Under the pieces are notes generated by a model. It worked only from the letters and a program-made list of their open reading frames with translations, was not told the origin of the DNA and searched no databases. A program made the position numbers and the translations under genes. Shown here piece by piece: positions 16,869 through 24,437 of a DNA stretch of 59,127 nucleotides (its first letter is position 1; each line of letters opens with the position of its first letter). The stretch spans positions 1 to 59,127 of the forward strand of contig NZ_JAIQZM010000038.1 in the NCBI RefSeq assembly GCF_023333595.1, in the 5' to 3' direction. Origin of the DNA: Argonema galeatum A003/A1 (lineage in GTDB: Bacteria; Cyanobacteriota; Cyanobacteriia; Cyanobacteriales; Aerosakkonemataceae).

Positions 16869-18089
16869 ATGCAGTCTTACTCAAAGATGGAACAGTCTAA
16901 AATTGGCGTCGCACTTGTGGGAACTGGATTTGGTCAAAAAGTCCATATTCCGGGATTGCAAGCTCATCCTCGAACTGAGATTGTAGCAGTTTATCATCGG
17001 GATTTGCATAAGGCAAAAGATATTGCCTCTGCCAACAATATTCCCCATGCTTGCAACAAGATAGAAGATATTGTTGCTATCCCAGAAGTGCAAGGAGTCA
17101 GCATTTCAACACCGCCATTTACCCATTATGAAATGGCCAAGACAGTTTTGCAGGCTGGCAAGCATTTGTTATTAGAAAAACCGACAACTTTAGTGGCGAG
17201 TGAGGCAAGAGAATTATATCATTTAGCGATCCCCCCCAACCCCCCCTTAAAAAGGGGGGGAGAAGACAGAGAAGGGCAGCTTTCCCCCCCTTGGGTAAGG
17301 GGGGCTAGGGGGGATCAAAGTGCGATCGCCACAATGGATTTTGAATTTCGCTTCGTCCCCTCATGGCAAATGTTGGCAGAAATGTTATCAGCAGAATATG
17401 TCGGACAAAAGCGCCTGATTAAAATTGATTGGTTAGTGTCGAGTCGTGCCGATGCCACACGCCCTTGGAACTGGTATGCTCGTAAAGACCAAGGCGGTGG
17501 CGCACTAGGGGCAATAGGTTCCCACGCTTTTGATTACATCAGTTGGTTATTTGGGCCTGTACGGCGGTTGTGCGCCCAACTGAGTACATCAATTCCCACC
17601 AGACCCGATCCTACTACTGGTGAAATGAAGCCAGTTGATGCCGACGATAGCTGCACGATCGTGCTAGAGTTGGCAGATGGAACGCCCTGTCAGATTTGCA
17701 TTAGTTCCGTGACATATCAGGGACGGGGACATTGGGTGGAAGTGTATGGCGATCGCGGTACGTTAGTCTTAGGCAGCGATAATCAGAAAGATTACGTGCA
17801 TGGTTTTCGTCTTTGGGCTGCATCAGCAGGAAAACCCCTGACAGAGGTAGAAATTCCATCCCGGCTAAATTTTTCTCAAAATTACGCAGATGGAAGAATT
17901 GCACCTTTTATTAGAGTTGTTGACCAATGGGTGCAAGGGATTGATGCGCGTGAAGCAATGACACCCTCATTGCGAGAAGGTGTTTACTCTCAGTTATTGA
18001 TGGATTTAGCCCATCAATCTAACAATATCAATCAATGGGTAGAAGTGCCCGATTTGGAAGATTTTCTTGCTGGTATAGCAAAGTGCTGA
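16869..18089 (+). CDS. Gfo/Idh/MocA family oxidoreductase with repeat-derived insert
   Basis: 406 residues. The N-terminal Rossmann motif is ALVGTGFGQKVHIPGL, followed by STPPFTHYEMA and the EKPT motif (LLLEKPTTLV), in which the lysine is usually catalytic. The C-terminal part (DQGGGALGAIGSHAFDYISWLFGP) is the substrate-binding domain. Members are NAD(P)-dependent sugar or cyclitol dehydrogenases or biliverdin reductase-like enzymes; the substrate is unknown. Residues around 120-149 (PPNPPLKRGG, LSPPWVRGARGD) are encoded by an inserted palindromic repeat at 17228-17316 that keeps the frame. The insert sits between EKPT and MDFEFRF, probably in a surface loop. Confidence 0.88.
   Translation: MQSYSKMEQSKIGVALVGTGFGQKVHIPGLQAHPRTEIVAVYHRDLHKAKDIASANNIPHACNKIEDIVAIPEVQGVSISTPPFTHYEMAKTVLQAGKHLLLEKPTTLVASEARELYHLAIPPNPPLKRGGEDREGQLSPPWVRGARGDQSAIATMDFEFRFVPSWQMLAEMLSAEYVGQKRLIKIDWLVSSRADATRPWNWYARKDQGGGALGAIGSHAFDYISWLFGPVRRLCAQLSTSIPTRPDPTTGEMKPVDADDSCTIVLELADGTPCQICISSVTYQGRGHWVEVYGDRGTLVLGSDNQKDYVHGFRLWAASAGKPLTEVEIPSRLNFSQNYADGRIAPFIRVVDQWVQGIDAREAMTPSLREGVYSQLLMDLAHQSNNINQWVEVPDLEDFLAGIAKC
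17228..17316. repeat. GATCCCCCC...GGGGGGATC repeat inside a gene
   Basis: An 89-bp element with terminal inverted repeats GATCCCCCC/GGGGGGATC and internal palindromes CCCCCCTTAAAAAGGGGGGG and CCCCCCTTGGGTAAGGGGGG. It is the same family as the intergenic copy at 24317-24395 but lies inside the oxidoreductase gene without breaking the frame. Confidence 0.85.
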
Positions 18090-18266
18090 GTGCTTTAGTG
18101 CAACGGAAGCCCTGCAAACACAGTTGCTTCCTTGCGGAGAATAGCTCTATACTGTTCGGCTCTTCCGTATTTACTATGCTATTTGAGATCTTGAGCAGAG
18201 GAATAAAAATGTTATTTTTTTGAACAAAAGCATAACAACTCCGAAAAAGCCAAAAATTAGTGTTCT

Positions 18267-18320
18267 TATTCTTATCTGCGTTCATCTGCGTGTATCTGTC
18301 TTCATCTGCGGTAAAAATTT
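18267..18320. repeat. ATCTGCGTTCATCTGCG short tandem repeat
   Basis: Repeating 10-base units of the form TATCTGCGTT/CATCTGCG ending in GGTAAAAATTT. A second array of the same unit with the same GGTAAAAATTTCAACCA end lies at about 40815-40868. Both are intergenic. The rest of the gap 18090-18390 shows nothing coding. Confidence 0.7.
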
Positions 18321-18390
18321 AACCAACGATGACAACATAAAATTTGACGATATCACTCATGTACTAACGATGCAATCGGACACAATATAA

Positions 18391-18512
18391 CTCAACCCAA
18401 CCTACAATTCCGATAAACTAAAAGTAGGTTGAGTTGAGGAACGAAACCCAACGCTGAGGATAATAGAGTTGGGTTTCGCTATCACTCAACCCAACCTACA
18501 ATTCCGATAAAC
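18391..18512. repeat. GTAGGTTGAGTTGAGG / CTCAACCCAACCTAC element with flanking duplicate
   Basis: A palindromic element (18424-18500) with ends GTAGGTTGAGTTGAGG and CTCAACCCAACCTAC and an inner stem CGAAACCCAAC/GTTGGGTTTCG. A 28-base block CTCAACCCAACCTACAATTC... occurs on both sides (18391-18418 and 18485-18512). The right block supplies the last codons and the stop of the gene at 18496-19494. Confidence 0.75.
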
Positions 18513-19494
18513 GGGATGTTGGGGTAGTAGATGATTGCGGTTGGGAAGAACTACTATCTTGTGCTTGTTGCTGATAGAAACCGACGACTTTTTCCACATA
18601 GGAAGAAGTAGCGCCACTGCTGCAACCTGTAGCATTGCCAGTCATCCACCAACAAGCAGTGCCCCGTACAGCTGCCGTTTCGTTATTATTATTGGCGCTA
18701 TACTGCCTGTTTAACTCCCGTTGCATGATACACGACACAACCGTTCGTGCTGCTGTCGCGTCAGCCTCAAATTGTGCGGGTGTCAGTTCCTGTCCGATAC
18801 ATTGTTTAGACCAACTGGGAATAATGTTTGGTAAAACTTGCCATTGACTGAACATACCATCATTCGGTCGATTGGGTGGTGCAGCTTGCCGCAACGCTTC
18901 CACCATAGCAGCAACTTGATTATCGGAAACCAAGGCAATTGATGAAGATGATTGTGCTGTTGATTGCTGGGATGGTTGGGTTGAGGATTGGCGCTGGGGA
19001 GAAGATGAACGCTGCGCCGGAGGATTACTCCTTCCCGCCTGTTGCTGATAGAAACCCACAACTCTTTGCACATAAGTAGCCGTTGCGCCGCTATTGCAAG
19101 CTGTGGTACCAGTCATCCACCAACAAGCAACGTTGCGTGCAGATGCAGTTTCGTTGTTTCTAGTGGCGCGAAACTGCTTGTCTAACTCGCGTCGAACGAT
19201 ACACGCCACAGTATTGCGTGCCGCCGAGGCATCGGACTCAAATTGAGCGGGTGTGAGTTCCCGTCCGACACATTGTTTAGTCCAGCTGGGGATGATACCC
19301 GGTAAAACCTGCCATTGACTGAACATACCATCATTTGGTTTGTTGGGTGGTGCAGCTTGCCGCAGTGCTTCCAGCATTGCGTTTACCTTAGCATCAGAGA
19401 CTTGTGCTTGAGCTGGCATTGCCCACAGTCCGACGCTAACCATCAGTCCGCCGAACAGTAGATGTCTTGCTTGCCTGATTAATTTGGAACTCAT
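18496..19494 (-). CDS. Secreted protein with an internally duplicated domain
   Basis: 332 residues. A signal peptide (LLFGGLMVSVGLWAMPAQA) is followed by two copies of a domain of about 115 residues. Each copy runs from VNAMLEALRQAAPPN / VAAMVEALRQAAPPN through PNDGMFSQWQVLP and IPSW.KQC to ACWWMTG and V.GFYQQQ. The copies are separated by a Ser/Gln/Pro linker. Each has four similarly placed cysteines, suggesting disulfides in the periplasm. I do not know the family. The final residues SRLSEL and the TAG stop come from the repeat at 18485-18512, so the original C-terminus may have been replaced. Confidence 0.75.
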   Translation of the reverse strand: MSSKLIRQARHLLFGGLMVSVGLWAMPAQAQVSDAKVNAMLEALRQAAPPNKPNDGMFSQWQVLPGIIPSWTKQCVGRELTPAQFESDASAARNTVACIVRRELDKQFRATRNNETASARNVACWWMTGTTACNSGATATYVQRVVGFYQQQAGRSNPPAQRSSSPQRQSSTQPSQQSTAQSSSSIALVSDNQVAAMVEALRQAAPPNRPNDGMFSQWQVLPNIIPSWSKQCIGQELTPAQFEADATAARTVVSCIMQRELNRQYSANNNNETAAVRGTACWWMTGNATGCSSGATSSYVEKVVGFYQQQAQDSSSSQPQSSTTPTSRLSEL

Positions 19495-19511
19495 CTAAAA
19501 CCTCGCGGGAG

Positions 19512-19900
19512 CATGGAAACCACCATCTTTTAAGTGGCTCTTGGAAATGCGACGCGGCATTTAAAAATGCCGTCCCCTTTTAGGGGTGGACAAGCAGAGG
19601 AATAGTGCTTGTCCAATTTCCCTGTATGCCGGGAACGCCTTGCTATTCCAGTAAAGTTAGCCGAACGCTAGCGCGTTCCGCTTCGCTAACGCCAATGTTA
19701 TCGGTCGGTACTATCCAGACAGCACTGTCTTACCCCTCGTAAAACTGTTTAACCATCTGGTTCTAGAGCAGGAAGCTGGCTACGCACTTCCAGGTAGGAA
19801 CTTAAACACTTGCCGATAACGTAGTCAGACGACTAAGGCTGGTCAGCTAACTGAAGGCGGTAGCATGATGCCCCGTCACTTCAGTGCGGGGTGCTGACTG
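19512..19900 (+). ncRNA. Highly structured non-coding region, possible omega-RNA/HEARO-like RNA
   Basis: No ORF, but almost the whole stretch pairs with itself. Local stems are CGGCATTT/AAATGCCG (19555-19572), CCCC/GGGG (19575-19586), GGACAAGC/GCTTGTCC (19588-19614) and GTTAGC/GCTAAC (19656-19690). A long-range stem GTTATCGG/CCGATAAC (19697-19704 with 19813-19820) encloses AGACAG-CA-CTGTCT. A further stem GTCAGC/GCTGAC (19842-19847 with 19893-19898) encloses CCCCG/CGGGG. CTGAAG (19851-19856) is also complementary to CTTCAG (19879-19884), allowing a pseudoknot. The 3' part resembles, from memory, RNAs of IscB/TnpB elements; no iscB or tnpB lies beside it. The strand is assumed from that resemblance. 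Confidence 0.4.
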
Positions 19901-19974
19901 GCGATACTCAGTTTTAATGCGACTGTCTTTAAGAAGGATTACTATGAACTGAATCAAATGCCTCTGTCAAAAGT

Positions 19975-20246
19975 ATGATTTGTTGTCTCAATGCCGATCG
20001 TCAGAATCCCCAAAACCCTTATACCCACAAGTTTTGCCAGAGTTGTAGGACGCCATTGGTGTCACTGCTGCGAGGTCATTATCGCCCAGTCCAACTGCTG
20101 TCGGATCAGGGGGAATTTGGCCGAACTTATCTTGCATAGGAATAGCTCTATTATTGGGTTCGTTGGGTGGGGCATTGACCTATTTCGCTTTGAGTAAATG
20201 GGGCGCTCTTCCAGTTTTGAATCCCGCTCAAAGTCCAAATGAATAA
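19975..20246 (+). pseudogene. Ser/Thr protein kinase remnant with the kinase core deleted
   Basis: From the ATG at 19975 the frame reads MICCLNADRQNPQNP, then KFCQSC, then HYRPVQLLSDQGEFGRTYLA, then TAG at 20137. This is the four-cysteine ribbon plus glycine loop with which many cyanobacterial Ser/Thr kinases begin. Directly behind, in another frame (20142-20246), comes a membrane segment ALLLGSLGGALTYFALSKWG and a short tail, like the transmembrane end of such kinases. More than 200 residues of catalytic domain are missing. It is an internal deletion derivative and cannot encode a kinase. Confidence 0.8.
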
Positions 20247-20272
20247 GTTTTCGGAGTCAGCTAAACTACACT

Positions 20273-20374
20273 ATGATTACAAAAGGAAGAGTTTATGAAT
20301 TTTACACTTTAGTAGCGCTACTGGATGCACTGGGATTTCAAGTGGTAATCCCTCCCAAACAAATTATTCGATAA
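20273..20374 (+). pseudogene. C-terminal remnant of a HigA-like antitoxin
   Basis: A 33-codon frame whose core, EFYTLVALLDALGFQVVI, matches EIYTLVSLLDELGFRIEV at the end of the intact antitoxin at 20699-21034. The first half of the gene is absent. It stops five bases before the toxin gene start at 20380, so it may still supply translation into that gene. Probably the leftover of an earlier copy of the same module. Confidence 0.65.
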
Positions 20375-20379
20375 AACGC

Positions 20380-20727
20380 ATGGAAGCACAACCAAGGGAG
20401 ATTCGGCGTTACATTAAACCAGATGGCAGAGTTCCTTTCAGCGAGTGGATTGATTCCTTTCGCGATCGGAAAACGAGAGTTAATATCAACAAGAGGATTA
20501 GACGAGTTAGTGTTGGCAATTTGGGAGATTATCGGTCTGTTGGAGAAGGAGTTTGCGAACTCAAGATTAATTATAGCCCAGGTTACCGCGTTTACTTTGG
20601 ACAAATAGGTTCAACAATTGTAATTCTCCTCTGTGGTGGGGATAAAAGCACTCAAGATCGAGATATTGACACAGCTAAAGAATACTGGAGAAACTACCAT
20701 GAAAGAAGTGAAAATGCCGACGAGTGA
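20380..20727 (+). CDS. RelE/HigB-type toxin
   Basis: 115 residues. The pattern IRRYIKPDGRVPFSEWIDSFRDRKTRVNINKRI, with later YSPGYRVYFGQ and VILLCGGDKSTQDRDIDTAKEYW, is that of short killer proteins of the RelE superfamily (COG3657-like). These cleave mRNA in the ribosome. The GDKSTQ and A..YW residues near the end are the family hallmark. The toxin comes first and the antitoxin second, with overlapping frames (HigBA order). No clear Shine-Dalgarno sequence precedes the ATG at 20380. Confidence 0.85.
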   Translation: MEAQPREIRRYIKPDGRVPFSEWIDSFRDRKTRVNINKRIRRVSVGNLGDYRSVGEGVCELKINYSPGYRVYFGQIGSTIVILLCGGDKSTQDRDIDTAKEYWRNYHERSENADE

Positions 20728-21034
20728 TAGCTGGCTGGATGCACTAATTGAATCGCTTAAAGACCCCGAAGAGGCTGCTGGCTATCTCAGTGTAGCTTTG
20801 GAACCAGAAGATCCTGAGCCTAAACTACTTCGGGCGGTACTCCAAGATGCGATCGATGCGCGTTTTAAGATGAATAATCTCTCGGATAAAGCTAAACTTT
20901 ATCATCAGCAACTCGATAAAATTTTATTAGAAAACGGTGGTAAGGAAATTTACACCTTGGTATCTCTACTCGATGAACTAGGATTTCGGATTGAAGTAAA
21001 AATCAAAGATAATATCGACAATCAACATCTTTGA
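20699..21034 (+). CDS. HigA-like antitoxin of the RelE-type pair
   Basis: 111 residues from the ATG at 20699, preceded by GGAG eight bases upstream; the second ATG at 20714 is an alternative. It overlaps the toxin gene by 29 bases. The N-terminal part (EEAAGYLSVALEPEDPEPKLLRAVLQD) is typical of COG3636 antidote proteins, and the end (IYTLVSLLDELGFRIEV) is the last helix-strand of their helix-turn-helix fold. The last 13 bases overlap the convergent dprA gene. It should bind the toxin and the shared promoter. Confidence 0.82.
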   Translation: MKEVKMPTSDSWLDALIESLKDPEEAAGYLSVALEPEDPEPKLLRAVLQDAIDARFKMNNLSDKAKLYHQQLDKILLENGGKEIYTLVSLLDELGFRIEVKIKDNIDNQHL

Positions 21035-22164
21035 TATCTCATTCCCGGTAACTGAGTTACCAAACCCATTAATTCTAACTGCAATAGCGCACTAGAAACA
21101 GAACCTGCTGCTAACCCAGCTTTTTGTATTATTAAATCAAAAGGCATTGCTTCCGAAGAAACTACCTGGAAAACTTGTTTTAATTCCGGTTCCAAATCCG
21201 GTAAAGGCGGCTGATTGGACGGCAAACATTGGGCAAATAAAGGCAGAGAACCTAAATTTTCTGTTTCTTTAATTGGTGTTGCGCCTAACATTTTTAGTAA
21301 GTCATCCAATTCTATAGGAATTGGTTTTGCACCTTGGACGAGCAAATTTAAACACCCATGAAAATTATAATCATCATTACGCGCACTGAGCGCATATACA
21401 TCTCGACGAAAATCATTAGCAACCTGGGCGGTAATTAACGCCCCTGATTTTTTTGGTGCTTCCATGACTAACACTGCGCGACTTAAACCTGCAATAATAC
21501 GATTACGGGCAGGGAAGCGAGTGCGATCGGGCGGCGTACCAGCTGAATACTCACTCAGCGCCAACCCATTACTTAAAATCTGTTCGTATAAATTGCGATT
21601 GTGCGACGGATAAACCACATCCACACCAGTACCAAAAACCGCCAGCGTTCGTCCACCCACCTCCAGACAGGCGCGATGCGCTTCGGTATCAATTCCATCT
21701 GCCATACCGGAAACGATCGTAAATCCCTGCTGGGCTAAAGCAGCGCTGATTCTGCGAGTCCAACGTATACCGTATTCTGAAGGTTGACGAGTACCCACAA
21801 TCCCCACTGTTGGCGTTATACCTTGATTTTCCTGGGGTTGAACTTTGCCTCGGTAGTACATCACTGCTGGCGGATTGGGAGTTTCCAGCATCAAGCGGGG
21901 ATATTCCGCATCAGCTGGTGTCCAAAAATAAGGGTTTTTCTGTAGGTGCTGCTGAAGGAATTTTTCGGGGTCGATTTGCGATCGCTTTCCCACCACCGCC
22001 TCAACCGTCTTAGCCCCAAAACCCTCCACTTCCCTAAGTTTAGCTGGAGTAGCTTCCCAAGCCGCCGCCAGAGTGCCAAAATGCTGTTGCAGTCGCTTCA
22101 GCAAAATCGGGCCAACTCCAGAAATTTGCGACCAAACTAGCCAAAATGTCCGTTCTTCCACCAA
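21022..22164 (-). CDS. dprA: DNA-processing protein DprA
   Basis: 380 residues. An N-terminal helix-hairpin-helix region (ISGVGPILLKRLQQHFG) precedes the Rossmann-like DprA fold with GIVGTRQPSEYG, VSGMADGIDTEAHR, GTGVDVVYPSHN, FPARNRIIAGLS and KKSGALITAQVA. A C-terminal winged helix (LELMGLVTQLPGMRYQR) closes the protein. DprA loads RecA onto incoming single-stranded DNA during natural transformation. The usual VFAVPG motif is VYALSAR here, a change also worth noting in alignments. The gene ends tail-to-tail inside the antitoxin gene, with a 13-base overlap. Confidence 0.93.
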   Translation of the reverse strand: MVEERTFWLVWSQISGVGPILLKRLQQHFGTLAAAWEATPAKLREVEGFGAKTVEAVVGKRSQIDPEKFLQQHLQKNPYFWTPADAEYPRLMLETPNPPAVMYYRGKVQPQENQGITPTVGIVGTRQPSEYGIRWTRRISAALAQQGFTIVSGMADGIDTEAHRACLEVGGRTLAVFGTGVDVVYPSHNRNLYEQILSNGLALSEYSAGTPPDRTRFPARNRIIAGLSRAVLVMEAPKKSGALITAQVANDFRRDVYALSARNDDYNFHGCLNLLVQGAKPIPIELDDLLKMLGATPIKETENLGSLPLFAQCLPSNQPPLPDLEPELKQVFQVVSSEAMPFDLIIQKAGLAAGSVSSALLQLELMGLVTQLPGMRYQRC

Positions 22165-22230
22165 TTACCTAGCTCACTCCATTCTATCTTTAGCCCGCGC
22201 AGGCGGGCTTTGTTTGTATAGCCCCACCCT

Positions 22231-22887
22231 TTAGGGTGTGGGACGCTGTTGTTTAAGATAAACAAAAACCGACTTATCGCCGATATCCGGTGGAATCGCT
22301 TGCACCACTTTCCGCAGCGCAAACACCACGAACAAAATAGCCCATACTCCCAGTAAAACCTGTTCTGATTGCACGGGCAAGAAGCCAGACAAATGTCCCA
22401 GCAGCAGCAAAGGAACCAGCGGCATCAGCACCTTTGTTTCCAATCGGTTGAAGCAAAAAGCCTCTTTAAAATAAATCCCTGTTAACGCCGCAAAGATAAA
22501 ACCAATCCCCAAAATAGTTACTGGGTGGTTGTAAACAGTTAGCGCCAGAGGTTCGCCAGCTTGCACAGCCAGCACAACAGACGCCGCAACACCGATCGCC
22601 CAAAATATTTGCAATACTCGGTGTAGCAGTCCTAGATATATGTGGATGGTGAGTAAGCTGACGCCCAACCCCAGACAGAAACAAACATATAGAGGTGTCA
22701 GCGCGTTCAGAACCGTTGGGGTATTGCCCAGCCATAGCACCAGCCAGCTAGCCAGCGCAAAGCTGAGAGCTGCTACCATTAAGCCAGCACGGTAAATGAT
22801 GACGCCAGTGCGATCGTCCTTCGTAATCGTAAAATTCCCAAACTGACCTTGGTAAACCAGCTGTTCGGATTCCTGTAGTTGAGTCAT
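22231..22887 (-). CDS. DUF2301 integral membrane protein
   Basis: 218 residues with about six membrane segments, for example VAALSFALASWLVLWLG, TPLYVCFCLGLGVSLLT, VTILGIGFIFAALTGIYF and VLLGVWAILFVVFAL. The phrases YFKEAFCFNRLETK and an N-terminal QGQFGNFTITKDDRTGVI match DUF2301, a family of cyanobacterial and plastid membrane proteins of unknown function. It lies upstream of dprA on the same strand with a repeat-bearing gap of about 65 bases. Confidence 0.85.
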   Translation of the reverse strand: MTQLQESEQLVYQGQFGNFTITKDDRTGVIIYRAGLMVAALSFALASWLVLWLGNTPTVLNALTPLYVCFCLGLGVSLLTIHIYLGLLHRVLQIFWAIGVAASVVLAVQAGEPLALTVYNHPVTILGIGFIFAALTGIYFKEAFCFNRLETKVLMPLVPLLLLGHLSGFLPVQSEQVLLGVWAILFVVFALRKVVQAIPPDIGDKSVFVYLKQQRPTP

Positions 22888-23014
22888 AATTTTCTCACGT
22901 CGCTTGCTGTATATCTGTTGGTTCTCTTGACAAAAAGCTAAAGTTTCACGCTCTTTTGTGCCGATTCGATTACATTTAAATCAGGGAGTTCAATCAAAGA
23001 GCTACCATAAACGA

Positions 23015-23677
23015 ATGGCAAAGAATAATAAAACTGTTCTGGCACTAACCTTGCTAGTAATTGCAGGTCTGTTCAGTATAGCTGCCGGTCTTGTCTGGTT
23101 GGGATTCCAGCTAAGTAAGTCAAACTCTGGGACTACAACCCCTCCCCCAGTCAACCCAGTCAACACACCCACTAATTTTACCTCAATCGATCGAGTACCG
23201 CTCAACTCGACTCGCAATGTCGATTACAGTAAATTGCGGGACTACCTGAAGCAAAAAGACTGGCGTCAAGCTGACCGAGAAACCTACGAACGGATGCTAG
23301 ACGCCGCTGGCCCAAAGTCACAAGCCAAAGGTTTTACCCCTCTAGATGAAATGGAGAATCTCTCCTGTACTGATTTAAAAACGATTGACAATCTTTGGAG
23401 TACAGCCAGTAAAGGTCAGCAGGGTTTTACCACTCAACAGGACATTTTAAGGGCACTGGGCGACTATCGAAAGATGTATGCCCAGGTTGGATGGGAAGAT
23501 GAAAAAGGTCAGAAGCTAATGGATTGGAACTATAATGCCCAAATCAAAAGAATGGAGTATAAAGTAGGGAAGGAGCCAAACTTTAAAAACCCTCCCCCCG
23601 GTCACCTTCCAACTGCGGAAAGAGAGTATAACTTTGACGTTTCTCTCAATGCGGCGCTGAAAAGGTGTAGCTTTTAA
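23015..23677 (+). CDS. Membrane-anchored GUN4-domain protein
   Basis: I start at the ATG at 23015 (MAKNNKTVLA), giving 220 residues; the longer frame from 22958 adds residues before the membrane helix and looks unlikely. One transmembrane helix (ALTLLVIAGLFSIAAGLVWLGF) is followed by a Pro/Thr linker. The GUN4 domain then begins at VDYSKLRDYLKQKDWRQAD and contains LSCTDLKTIDNLW and NPPPGHLP. Canonical GUN4 binds porphyrins and stimulates Mg-chelatase. This membrane-tethered single-domain form is more likely a sensor or accessory protein than the chelatase subunit. It is followed by a secreted protein 30 bases downstream, possibly an operon. Confidence 0.85.
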   Translation: MAKNNKTVLALTLLVIAGLFSIAAGLVWLGFQLSKSNSGTTTPPPVNPVNTPTNFTSIDRVPLNSTRNVDYSKLRDYLKQKDWRQADRETYERMLDAAGPKSQAKGFTPLDEMENLSCTDLKTIDNLWSTASKGQQGFTTQQDILRALGDYRKMYAQVGWEDEKGQKLMDWNYNAQIKRMEYKVGKEPNFKNPPPGHLPTAEREYNFDVSLNAALKRCSF

Positions 23678-23707
23678 AAGCTGATTAACTGATGGATGTA
23701 AATAACT

Positions 23708-24328
23708 ATGATTCGACGCCTAGTTAAATCATTATGGCTACTAGCACTGTTGATTGCTATCCTGATTCCCTTCACCGCCGATGCCCAAACTCGCCCACAT
23801 CTTCCTTATGAAGATGTGGGAGCCTGTCCCTTTGAGTGCTGTACGTACCGCGAATGGATCGTAAATAAAAGTACACCGATTCATCGAAACCGGAATAATA
23901 ACTCACCAGTGGTTTTTACAGTCGCCCCACGCGATCGCGTTCAAGGCGTTACCGGAGTCGTAATTACTACCCAATCAGGAGAAATCAGAATCACCAGACC
24001 AATAACTATTCAAGATTATACAGGATCGCAAGGCACCAATACCTCCAGAGCTATTCAAGCTCGCCCTGGGGATATAATTTACCTGTTAACTTCTCAGGGA
24101 GAAGGGTCTTATAAAGCTTGGTTCAAAGGTAAGACAATCACTATTAATGCCATAGATGTGACGGAACAAACTCAATCAGTTCCTGCGAGATATGGCCGGA
24201 GAATTCCGCCTACAAGAAGTATCTGGTGGGTGCAAATTAAAAATCGTCAAGGGCAAACAGGATGGACAGATCAGCCCGCTAATTTTGATAATAAAGATGC
24301 CTGCGGCGTACCAGTCGATCCCCCCTAG
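23708..24328 (+). CDS. Secreted protein, SH3-like fold suspected
   Basis: 206 residues with a signal peptide (LWLLALLIAILIPFTADA). The mature protein starts with a cysteine cluster (DVGACPFECCTYREW) and has a later Cys (DACGVP). Its repeated beta-strand pattern with RNRNNNSPVVFTVAPRDRV and WWVQIKNRQGQTGWTDQP resembles bacterial SH3 domains. Role unknown. The final residues VDPP and the TAG stop are read from the GATCCCCCCTAG end of the repeat at 24317-24395, so the natural end may have been altered. Confidence 0.7.
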   Translation: MIRRLVKSLWLLALLIAILIPFTADAQTRPHLPYEDVGACPFECCTYREWIVNKSTPIHRNRNNNSPVVFTVAPRDRVQGVTGVVITTQSGEIRITRPITIQDYTGSQGTNTSRAIQARPGDIIYLLTSQGEGSYKAWFKGKTITINAIDVTEQTQSVPARYGRRIPPTRSIWWVQIKNRQGQTGWTDQPANFDNKDACGVPVDPP

Positions 24329-24395
24329 CCCCCCTTAAAAAGGGGGGGACAAGAGCCTCAAAGTCCCCTTTTTCAAGGGGGATGCGAGGGGGATC
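24317..24395. repeat. GATCCCCCC...GGGGGATC repeat at the end of a gene
   Basis: A 79-bp copy of the family at 17228-17316, with ends GATCCCCCCTAGCC and GCGAGGGGGATC and two internal palindromes. It overlaps the last four codons and stop of the upstream gene and lies before the convergent gene ending at 24438. Confidence 0.82.
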
Positions 24396-24437
24396 TCCAA
24401 AGGGTTGATGTATCGCAAGCAACTTTTAAAACATCCT

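Noticed and set aside
19512..19900. RNase P RNA or tmRNA as explanation of the structured region
   Set aside because: None of the conserved P RNA core words or the tmRNA tag frame can be found.
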